Origin: UBA1413 sp037447215
GTDB taxonomy: Bacteria; Bacteroidota; Bacteroidia; Bacteroidales; Prolixibacteraceae
Length of the DNA stretch: 64,000 nt
Assembly (NCBI GenBank): GCA_037447215.1
Contig: JBBIHB010000003.1
Location: 62,001 to 126,000 of the forward strand
Direction: 5' to 3'
In this document: positions 44,193 through 51,413 of the stretch, piece after piece
Layout: each line of letters opens with the position of its first letter
Position numbering within the stretch: position 1 is the first letter of the stretch
Position numbers and translations under genes: made by a program
Notes under the pieces: model-generated
Seen by the model: the letters and a program-made list of their open reading frames with translations, nothing else
What the model was told of the DNA's origin: nothing
The model's database searches: none

Positions 44193-45881
44193 TTATTTTG
44201 GTTTGGCAACTTCGAGCCCAATCCGTTTACCTTTATATTGCACCTGCCTGAATGCTTTTTGCAGGTCGAATTCGTAGCGTTTGTCAATTTCAAAAAACGA
44301 AAAATTTTGCATAACTTCAATTTCACCAATTTCGACTGATTTCCCGGGCATAGTCTGGTTAATCATGTTTATAATGGTACGTTTGTCCATCCGCTCACTT
44401 TTACCTATATTCATAAACATTCGTGAGTAAACTACTCCACGTCGGCGTTTATAGTTATTCCGTTCTTCGTCAATGGTAAAATATTCGTGCTTATTTCTGT
44501 TCCCAGGTTTTTTATTTTGGGTACTTTCAGAATTTTTCTCATAAAGTTTACCGGAATCCACATTCAGATCGGGCGCATTTTCATATGCCTCAATGAAACG
44601 GTTAAATTCAACTGCAACAAAGTGTTTGATCAGCTCTTCACGGTCGAGCCATTCAAGTTTTTTATAGATAACCCTGAGGTAATCTTCTATATTTGCAGTG
44701 TTCACTTCAACTTTTTCTACTTTGTCAATCAGGTTGAAAAGCTGCTTTTCACAGATATCGCGGCCTGTAGGGACAGGCTTGATTTCGAATTTCTTATTCA
44801 GCATCCGTTCAATATCTTTTAATTTGCCCTTCTCTTTCAGATGAATAATCGAGATTGAGATGCCTTTTTTACCAGCCCTGCCTGTTCTACCGCTTCTGTG
44901 GATATATACTTCGGGGTCATCTGGAAGATTGTAATTAATAACGTGGGTAAGGTCATTTACATCAAGTCCGCGGGCAGCAACATCCGTTGCAACCAATATC
45001 TGAAGCCTTCTGTTTCTGAAACGGTTCATTACTATGTCGCGCATCTCCTGGGAAAGGTCTCCATGAAGGGCATCGGCGTTGTATCCGTCACGGATCAGGT
45101 TGTCGGCAACTTCTTTTGTTTCGGCACGGGTGCGGCAAAAAACAATCCCATAAATATTCGGATTCACGTCGGCAATACGTTTTAAGGCTTCGTACCTGTC
45201 ACGGGCATGGACCATGAAATATTCATGCGAAACATTGTCAGCTCCCTGATTGGTTTTTCCAACTGATACCTCGACCGGCTGATTCATATATTTTCGTGCG
45301 ATTGCTGCTATCTCTTTGGGCATTGTGGCCGAAAACAACAATGTCTGTTTTTCAGCAGGAGTTCCTGAAAGAATGGTATCAAGGTCGTCTTTGAACCCCA
45401 TGGATAACATTTCGTCTGCTTCATCGAGGATCAGCCATTTTACATGGCTCAACTTAAGTTTCTTCCGGTTAATCAGGTCAACTGCACGGCCTGGCGTGGC
45501 AACCACTACCTGTGCTCCCTTTTCCAGAAGCTTGATTTGTTCATTTATTGATGCACCTCCATATACAGGTACTATGTTGATGGTACCGATATATTTGGAG
45601 AAATTTTTCAAATCGCTGGTAATCTGAAGGCATAATTCGCGGGTTGGGCACAAAACAAGCATTTGCGTTGTGTTTATACCAACATTTATCTGTTGGATTA
45701 CAGGTAACCCGAAAGCGGCTGTTTTGCCTGTTCCGGTTTGTGCCAGTGCAACAATATCTGTAGAGTCATTTAAAATCAGGGGTATAGTTTTTTCCTGAAT
45801 GGGGGTTGGTTTTTCAAAACCAAGTTCTTCAATGGCTTTCAATAACAATGGTGAAAGCCCTGTTTCGTTAAATAAAATCAT
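44193..45881 (-). CDS. DEAD-box RNA helicase (DeaD/CsdA type)
   Basis: 562 residues. Motifs: Q motif GFEKPTPIQ, Walker A AQTGTGK at 48-54, PTREL, DEAD at 153-156, SAT at 184-186, and ATDVAARGLDV and HRSGRTGRAGKKG in the second RecA domain. A basic C-terminal region ends in a small domain like the DbpA/CsdA RNA-binding module (~490-562). It likely acts in ribosome assembly and mRNA decay, mainly in the cold. A TACTTTTG box lies ~35 bases upstream. It converges with the SNF2 gene. Confidence 0.94.
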   Translation of the reverse strand: MILFNETGLSPLLLKAIEELGFEKPTPIQEKTIPLILNDSTDIVALAQTGTGKTAAFGLPVIQQINVGINTTQMLVLCPTRELCLQITSDLKNFSKYIGTINIVPVYGGASINEQIKLLEKGAQVVVATPGRAVDLINRKKLKLSHVKWLILDEADEMLSMGFKDDLDTILSGTPAEKQTLLFSATMPKEIAAIARKYMNQPVEVSVGKTNQGADNVSHEYFMVHARDRYEALKRIADVNPNIYGIVFCRTRAETKEVADNLIRDGYNADALHGDLSQEMRDIVMNRFRNRRLQILVATDVAARGLDVNDLTHVINYNLPDDPEVYIHRSGRTGRAGKKGISISIIHLKEKGKLKDIERMLNKKFEIKPVPTGRDICEKQLFNLIDKVEKVEVNTANIEDYLRVIYKKLEWLDREELIKHFVAVEFNRFIEAYENAPDLNVDSGKLYEKNSESTQNKKPGNRNKHEYFTIDEERNNYKRRRGVVYSRMFMNIGKSERMDKRTIINMINQTMPGKSVEIGEIEVMQNFSFFEIDKRYEFDLQKAFRQVQYKGKRIGLEVAKPK

Positions 45882-45908
45882 TTAAGAATAAAAATATAAA
45901 TAAGGGCG

Positions 45909-45916
45909 CAAAAGTA
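45909..45916 (-). promoter_or_regulatory. TAnnTTTG -7 box of the DEAD-box helicase gene
   Basis: Minus-strand TACTTTTG followed by GCGCCC, as at rpsA. The -33 position 19 bases upstream reads only a weak CGTT. Confidence 0.55.
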
Positions 45917-46008
45917 CTTTTTTATTTGTGAATTAAACGGAAAATGATTTGATGCACATAAATATATGCCAATGTTAACGAATTGTTCGTAGAATCGGGA
46001 TTTAAATG

Positions 46009-47856
46009 TTATTGAAATCTCTTAGGCTCTGGTGGTCCAGGCCTGAAATTGTAAAAATTCTGCCGTGTTTGCTCAACAATTAATAAACCCAGCAAGCCGA
46101 GGTCTTTCGGATGGTTCGGATAAATCGACAAACGCACCATGATGGTTTTTAGTACAAGTGCTTCGTTGTGTAGCCTCATACCAGCACCAAATCCCCAGTA
46201 ATAGCGCTCTTTAAAGATTAGTTTATGGTCATCTCCTAACATGCCTATATCAAGAAAAGTGAAAAATGCCACATTGAACCTGTAAACATCCCGTTGTTGG
46301 AAATAGACAGATTCAAAATTAAAGTTCAGCCTTTCTTTTCCGAAAATCTGTCTGCTTTCGAATCCCCTGATAAGATCATTTTTTTGAAAATAGAGGTTCT
46401 CAACATCGAAACGGTTAAACCCTTTTAAATAATCAACTTTGATAAAATGCCTGAAGCGTGGCCCATTCCCATGCAGCCTTGAAATAAAATTCAGACCTGC
46501 CTCAACATGGCCTTGCTGCGGATTACGATAGTTAAAGTAGGTACCTGCTCCGCCATAAACATAAAGATAACCAGGTGTTTTTCTCAGGAAATTACCATTG
46601 GATAAAAATATGTGACTGTAAAATCGTTCCCCGTTTTCGTTGTCCTCATATCCGAAAACGAATTCGTTTTTAAATCCTTTAGGAATATCTTCTGTAATGC
46701 CATAACCATATATGAGTTTATCGGGGATATACCATCGTTGCGACCATGAAATTCCTGTCAGATAAAAATTTGTATTGTAAAAATACTGAAGTTCACCTGG
46801 AGGTGGAAAAGGCCTTTCCTTAAATTGACGTTTAAGAAAATTTGCAGAAACAGTGATTTGCGAGTGGATGTTGTTGTTGCTGTAAAGCTGAAGATTGCGT
46901 GCTGCCCAAAAATTCAGTTCATTGTATCGCAGGTTAATATCCCTGAAAGGCCTTATCAAACCCTGCAATTCGCTGGTACGCTTATAGCTGAAAGCATGTC
47001 CGCCATAAGCCCATGAGTCCACTGGCCTTATCAATGGTTTTTCAAAATTGAAAATTACACCTTCATTGCGAAAAGTATTGGAATATCCGGCTTCAAGACT
47101 TAAAAATTTCCCATCGAGGTTATCAATTTTATAGAATGATTCGAATCCCAAATATGGTTGTCGCCGTAGATGTCCAACTAATCGCAAGGATGCCTGATGT
47201 CCCAGACCAAAAAAGTTGCTGTTATACAATTCTGCTGCTGCAGAAGACCCATCAAGGAATCCGGTAACCCCGATTGAAAACCGGTCTTGTGTTATCAGGA
47301 TGAGATCTACTGTATCGCTACTAATTGAATCGCTGCGGAATTCAAAGCGGGCATCCCTGATTCGGGGCAAGGTCCTGAAAATTCTTTCATTTTCATACAA
47401 AGCCTCCGCATCAATAACCTGCCCGGGTTTAATAATCAGGTTTTTACGAAGGTTATGCAGGTCTGATCGGGTATGAATGGTGTTGCCAGCTTTTTCAAGC
47501 CATGATTTTGGTTTCAGTGTAGTGTCCTGGATGGTAGGCCCGAAAACTGGCAATCTAATAATTTCAATATCGCCAATTATTTTTCCCTGTGCTTTCGAAT
47601 AGTAGGAATGTGTTTCGGAAATGCTATCAGAGGTCGGTTTATATCCTGTTACTATTAAATCATGAAGTAATCTGGTAAGTTTCTTCCGGTTTGCCTTTAC
47701 TTGCAGAGAATCGTAAAAACTGATACTTTTATTCTTTACTTTGCAATAAATTGAGTCTTTCCCGATTGACTGTGCATTACAGGTAAATGGAAAAATCAGA
47801 ATCATTAGAATGATATACAGTAGATTATATTTTTTCTTTTTATAAAACATGTACAA
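46009..47856 (-). CDS. Omp85/BamA-TamA-like outer membrane protein
   Basis: 615 residues with a Sec signal near residues 10-29 (LLYIILMILIFPFTCNAQ). A POTRA-like region (~90-180, KNLIIKPGQVIDAEALYENERIFRTLP) precedes a beta-barrel domain rich in alternating residues and aromatics, including the Omp85-type lock motif in DLIRGFESRQIFG. It is smaller than BamA, with about one or two POTRA domains, so a TamA-like or specialised assembly role is more likely. The C-terminus continues past the expected final aromatic residue with a proline-rich tail (PGPPEPKRFQ). Start may be at the first or third residue (M-Y-M). Confidence 0.82.
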   Translation of the reverse strand: MYMFYKKKKYNLLYIILMILIFPFTCNAQSIGKDSIYCKVKNKSISFYDSLQVKANRKKLTRLLHDLIVTGYKPTSDSISETHSYYSKAQGKIIGDIEIIRLPVFGPTIQDTTLKPKSWLEKAGNTIHTRSDLHNLRKNLIIKPGQVIDAEALYENERIFRTLPRIRDARFEFRSDSISSDTVDLILITQDRFSIGVTGFLDGSSAAAELYNSNFFGLGHQASLRLVGHLRRQPYLGFESFYKIDNLDGKFLSLEAGYSNTFRNEGVIFNFEKPLIRPVDSWAYGGHAFSYKRTSELQGLIRPFRDINLRYNELNFWAARNLQLYSNNNIHSQITVSANFLKRQFKERPFPPPGELQYFYNTNFYLTGISWSQRWYIPDKLIYGYGITEDIPKGFKNEFVFGYEDNENGERFYSHIFLSNGNFLRKTPGYLYVYGGAGTYFNYRNPQQGHVEAGLNFISRLHGNGPRFRHFIKVDYLKGFNRFDVENLYFQKNDLIRGFESRQIFGKERLNFNFESVYFQQRDVYRFNVAFFTFLDIGMLGDDHKLIFKERYYWGFGAGMRLHNEALVLKTIMVRLSIYPNHPKDLGLLGLLIVEQTRQNFYNFRPGPPEPKRFQ

Positions 47857-48082
47857 ATCAGAAAAACGGGAATTTCCTCCTGAAATGAATGAAAAAATTG
47901 ATGTTGAAAATTAAGTTTTTTTGCATAAATATCTATTATTCAATGTGTTAATTTCTGTTAATTTTAGATTTCATTTTTTTAAATATTTTTTGAGAATTGA
48001 AATCTTTCACAATTTTTGTTTGTATAAGTTCACAGGGCTATATTTTCGTCAAATTTGTGTTTCTTTTTATTTTTGCGGGCGA

Positions 48083-48811
48083 ATGAAAAAAATCATCAGA
48101 ATATATAAACGTAATATATATGGGGTAATGGGAACCCTCGTGTTCCACATATTTCTGGTGGGAATTTTTTTAATCGCCGAAATGGACCTCAAACGCGAAA
48201 TGATTGAAGATACAATTATCATTGAGTTTCCCATCGAAATGCCTGAAGAAGAAATACAGGAAACTGAACAGGAACAATGGCAGCAATTGCCTGCTAACCC
48301 GATTGCCAGGTCGAATATTCCTTCGGCTTCTGGACGGATCCCTTCACAATTAAATACACGTGAGTCATTTTTTGATGAATCCTATCAGCAGGAAATTGAA
48401 AACGCCAAAAGGTTAGTTTCTGATGTAAACAAACAATTGGCAAAGGAGATTCCTGACCTGTCGAAGATCAAAATGCCTGAGCATGTTACTGAAGGGATGG
48501 ATCCGGATTCGATAAAAAACATTATATATACCGGCGACAGCAACATCGAATATCACCTCGAAAACAGATATCATTTAAGGTTACCTGTTCCAATCTACCT
48601 GGCCAGGGGAGGTGGAACGGTAATCGTTGATATTTCAGTCAGCAGACAGGGCAGGGTAGTAGCGGCAACCCCGCGTCAAAACAGATCAATTGCCGATGAA
48701 CAAATCTATCTATATGCTCAGGCTGCAGCACAAAGGACGCTTTTTAATGCAGATCCAAAAGCCCCCAATATTCAGAATGGAACCATCAGATATACGTTTG
48801 TTGCCCAATAG
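48083..48811 (+). CDS. TonB-like energy transducer/periplasmic-spanning protein
   Basis: 242 residues. I chose the ATG at 48083: it begins KKIIRIYKRNIYG and a membrane helix (VMGTLVFHIFLVGIFLIAE), whereas the longer frame from 47921 is AT-rich. A Glu/Gln-rich linker (~45-75) leads to a helical middle and a C-terminal TonB-like domain (GGGTVIVDISVSRQGRVVAA, then QAAAQRTLFN and NGTIRYTFV). TonB proteins couple the inner-membrane proton gradient to outer-membrane receptors. No ExbB/ExbD genes are next to it. The Omp85-like gene is divergent. Confidence 0.78.
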   Translation: MKKIIRIYKRNIYGVMGTLVFHIFLVGIFLIAEMDLKREMIEDTIIIEFPIEMPEEEIQETEQEQWQQLPANPIARSNIPSASGRIPSQLNTRESFFDESYQQEIENAKRLVSDVNKQLAKEIPDLSKIKMPEHVTEGMDPDSIKNIIYTGDSNIEYHLENRYHLRLPVPIYLARGGGTVIVDISVSRQGRVVAATPRQNRSIADEQIYLYAQAAAQRTLFNADPKAPNIQNGTIRYTFVAQ

Positions 48812-48878
48812 TGAATTGTGATGAAATTATTTTAACATGTTTTAACAAACCTTGGTATTTAACTGATATTTAAATTTA

Positions 48879-48886
48879 TATTTTTG
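48879..48886 (+). promoter_or_regulatory. TAnnTTTG -7 box upstream of a short transcript
   Basis: TATTTTTG. A TTG at 48852-48854 lies 24 bases upstream, longer than the usual 19. The next gene starts 300 bases later and a terminator lies between. Confidence 0.45.
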
Positions 48887-48892
48887 CACTAC

Positions 48893-48972
48893 GTTTATTT
48901 TCATAAGTTTAGGTTTAGTTAGGTTAGTTAGTTTTAAGAGAAAGGATAGATTTTTCAATCTATCTTTTTTTT
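48893..48972 (+). ncRNA. Candidate ~80-base small RNA
   Basis: A -7 box at 48879-48886 and an intrinsic terminator at 48945-48972 bracket about 80 bases with no plausible reading frame. The body contains a TTAG-type repeat (TTAGG, TTAG units at ~48908-48932) and purine-rich AAGAGAAAGG just before the terminator stem. It could also be read as the terminator of the TonB-like gene plus an accidental -7 match. Sequence between 48973 and 49145 shows nothing else I can name. Confidence 0.35.
48945..48972 (+). terminator. Rho-independent terminator
   Basis: Perfect eight-base stem GATAGATT/AATCTATC (48945-48952 and 48957-48964) with a TTTC loop and eight T. It separates the TonB-like gene and any small RNA from the sigma factor locus. 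Confidence 0.9.
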
Positions 48973-49145
48973 ATACCCAAAAACATTTCAATACCTATAT
49001 TTTTCCAATTCAGTTATTTTGTGTTTCAATAATTATTAAATTCGTCAGTCGATTTTTAATGGGCGATTAATCATTTTTATAAATATTTGATAATTAGGTA
49101 TGTATTTGTATGTGAATATTTTTTTGAAAATTTATTCAAAACATT

Positions 49146-49182
49146 GGGTTACCTTTTTGTATAATTTGGAATTAATATATAG
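49146..49182 (+). promoter_or_regulatory. Bipartite motif upstream of the sigma factor gene (copy A)
   Basis: GGGTTACC (49146-49153), 14 bases, GGAAT (49168-49172), then TATATAG (49176-49182), ending four bases before the sigma factor ATG. The same GGGTTACC-N14-GGAAT arrangement occurs at 54333. It may be the promoter recognised by the sigma factor itself, or an operator. Confidence 0.55.
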
Positions 49183-49185
49183 AAC

Positions 49186-49773
49186 ATGAAAAGTTTTACG
49201 GACGAACAAATCCTGAAAGGAATCCTTCGTCATGACAATGTGGTTTTAGCTTATATATACAAGCAATATTTTTACAAGGTTAATGCCTTTGTAAGAAAAA
49301 ACCAGGGTGATGAGGATGATGTAAACGACGTGTTTCAGGAAGCAATCATAATAATTTTCCGTAAACTGAAGGAAAACGACCTTCTGTTCGAAAATCGTTC
49401 TTTCGAGGTTTATTTGTTTTCTGTATGTCGGTTTCTCTGGTTAAAACAGCTCGAGAAGAGAAGAATTGAAAAAGAGAAGATAAACGATACCATGCCTTTC
49501 CAGGATGAGATATACGACGATGATCTTGTTGCTGTAGTGGAAAAAAATGAAAGGTTTTTGTTGTATCAAAAGCATTTTAAAAATATAAGTACCGATTGTC
49601 AGAAAATATTGCAGTTGTTCTTTGACAAAGTTCCCATTAAACAGATTGCTCATATAATGGGTTTCAAAAGTGAGAAGTATGTGAAGACGAGAAAATTTAA
49701 ATGCAAAGAACTGCTTGTAGAACGCATTAAACAGGACGTACAATATAAAAAAATTTTTGAAGATGACACATGA
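49186..49773 (+). CDS. ECF-like sigma-70 family factor of the CHAT locus
   Basis: 195 residues. Region 2 is visible as YKQYFYKVNAFVRKNQGDEDDVNDVFQEAIIIIF and the VYLFSVCRFLWLKQL melting helix; region 4 is weaker (STDCQKILQLFFDKVPIKQIAHIMGF, SEKYVKTRKFKCKELL). It resembles the ECF-like factors found next to CHAT-protease genes in Bacteroidota rather than the classic ECF at 23104. The next gene starts 17 bases before its stop, so the two are coupled, as sigma and anti-sigma pairs usually are. Copy A of the shared motif is directly upstream, which suggests self-control. Confidence 0.87.
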   Translation: MKSFTDEQILKGILRHDNVVLAYIYKQYFYKVNAFVRKNQGDEDDVNDVFQEAIIIIFRKLKENDLLFENRSFEVYLFSVCRFLWLKQLEKRRIEKEKINDTMPFQDEIYDDDLVAVVEKNERFLLYQKHFKNISTDCQKILQLFFDKVPIKQIAHIMGFKSEKYVKTRKFKCKELLVERIKQDVQYKKIFEDDT

Positions 49774-51268
49774 ACCCAAAATGTCAATCCTTTTGGATGA
49801 TTACATCCAGGGCTTGATGAACGAAGAAGAAATGTTGGAGTTTGAAAAAGAACTCGAAACCAATGCACATATGCGTGATGAATTAATGTTGATCCGGGAA
49901 ATAGAAGAAGCTATTACTGAGTCAGACACCAAACATCTCCGGCTGCAGATTCAAGCTGTTATGAATAAAGAAACTATTCAAACCGAAAAACTATCGGCCA
50001 ATTTTAATCTTGCCGATGAAACAAGTCTCAATGATTTTTTAAGCCAATTGCCTCTTTCTCATGAAATTACAGAAAATCTTGAGGCCCTTCCAAAAATCCA
50101 TGTTGAAAATCATCATCGTAATGAAAGTGAAGTTCTTCATCAGGTTTACAGGGAGCAAATGACCAAAACCGAAGCTGTAGAGCAGGACGTTGATTTCATT
50201 TTCGATGATGAGTGGATTGACATGGAAGCTGCCATTCAGGAAAAAGACATAATGAATTTACGTGAAAGCCTCAGGCAAATTCAGGCAAATGTTCATTCAC
50301 ATAGTTATTCGATCGAAGAGATGGAAAGCTATATTGAGGGTTCAATGGGGCAAAAACAACTTGAACTTTTCGAAGACGAACTTTCAGTAAATGCCTTGTT
50401 AAGCAGTGATCTGGAACTATTGTTTGAATTGGATGAAGCCATGTCAGAATCAGATATCTTCGAATTGAGAGATATTGTTCAAATGGTTATGACAAAGCAA
50501 ACCTCATCCTCACATTCCCTTTCCGATATCGAGTCGTTTATTTATAATGAAATGGACGAAACTTCACGCGATGTTCTTGTAAGCGAATTATATGAAAACG
50601 ATGACCTTAAAGCAGAATTGAACCTGTTAAGGGAAATTGATGAAGCATTGTCGGAAAAGGATATACAACAACTCAGGGCTAAACTGCGTGATGTTTCTGC
50701 TGAAATTTCAGTTACCGAACAAAAATCATTTGCACCGCATTATGGAAGCATTTCAGGTTTGAGACGCTTTGCTTCTGCTGCCGCAATTCTCATTATGATT
50801 CTTGGGACTTCATTGGTAATCAGGTTCCTGGCAATGCCATCTTCGAATATAGATATATTGAATGAATCGCCCGTTGCAATGACAGCTTTCAGGTCGGCAT
50901 TGCCCAATGTGGACTCTTATTTGTCGGAAGGTTTCCAGCTATATAATACTGAAGATTATAATGGCGCCCTTACTTGTTTTGGTAAAGTCCTGGAACTTGA
51001 TCATACTAACCCTGCAGCATTATTTTATTCAGGGGCAAGTAATCAGAAACTTGAAAATTACAGGTATGCAGTAAAAAATTACAGGCAGGTTATTGAACAC
51101 AACGACAATATTTTTATTGAACAGGCTGAGTGGTATATGGCTCTTTGTTTTATTCGGATGGATGAGGATGAAAAGGCCAGGGTCATGCTCGAAGCAATTG
51201 TTTCAAGAAATGGTTATTATGGTACCAAGGCCAAGGTTTTAATAAAAAATTTAAAAAGAAAGGGATAA
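49757..51268 (+). CDS. Membrane protein with repeated anti-sigma-like modules and C-terminal TPRs
   Basis: 503 residues, no named family. The cytoplasmic part holds a ~60-residue acidic helical module three times (about 11-69, 184-245, 254-313), each with a pattern like IESFIYNEM, then a leucine-rich EL helix, then REIDEALSEKDIQQLR; a fourth, half-length copy lies at ~150-178 (DMEAAIQEKDIMNLRESL). A transmembrane helix at ~338-359 follows GLRRF, which fits an N-inside topology. The periplasmic ~140 residues contain TPR-like units (SEGFQLYNTEDYNGALTCFGKVLEL and following). Overlap with the sigma gene suggests an anti-sigma or sensor role; no zinc HxxxCxxC motif is present. Confidence 0.75.
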   Translation: MKMTHEPKMSILLDDYIQGLMNEEEMLEFEKELETNAHMRDELMLIREIEEAITESDTKHLRLQIQAVMNKETIQTEKLSANFNLADETSLNDFLSQLPLSHEITENLEALPKIHVENHHRNESEVLHQVYREQMTKTEAVEQDVDFIFDDEWIDMEAAIQEKDIMNLRESLRQIQANVHSHSYSIEEMESYIEGSMGQKQLELFEDELSVNALLSSDLELLFELDEAMSESDIFELRDIVQMVMTKQTSSSHSLSDIESFIYNEMDETSRDVLVSELYENDDLKAELNLLREIDEALSEKDIQQLRAKLRDVSAEISVTEQKSFAPHYGSISGLRRFASAAAILIMILGTSLVIRFLAMPSSNIDILNESPVAMTAFRSALPNVDSYLSEGFQLYNTEDYNGALTCFGKVLELDHTNPAALFYSGASNQKLENYRYAVKNYRQVIEHNDNIFIEQAEWYMALCFIRMDEDEKARVMLEAIVSRNGYYGTKAKVLIKNLKRKG

Positions 51269-51340
51269 TAATTTTGATATATTCAATACATCACACTCAC
51301 TCTCTCTGTTCTTTTAAAATTAGTTAAACACTCTCTCAAA

Positions 51341-51359
51341 AAGGATAATACTTAAAACT
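51341..51359. repeat. Inverted repeat, left copy
   Basis: AAGGATAATACTTAAAACT. The reverse complement of 54387-54406 is the same with one extra base (AAGGATAATACGTTAAAACT). A shorter GGATAATAC also lies at 51394-51402. The pair brackets the CHAT gene. Confidence 0.6.
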
Positions 51360-51413
51360 CCCGTTCATACAAGAAAATTTACAAAATATAGCAGGATAAT
51401 ACATTTGTTCATA

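Noticed and set aside
47921..48082. N-terminal extension of the TonB-like protein
   Set aside because: Very AT-rich and rich in Phe and Tyr with no known domain, followed by a normal basic start and membrane helix at 48083.
48908..48932. TTAG-type short repeats as a telomere-like or CRISPR-like array
   Set aside because: Only a few irregular units within 25 bases and no spacer structure; treated as part of the small-RNA candidate.
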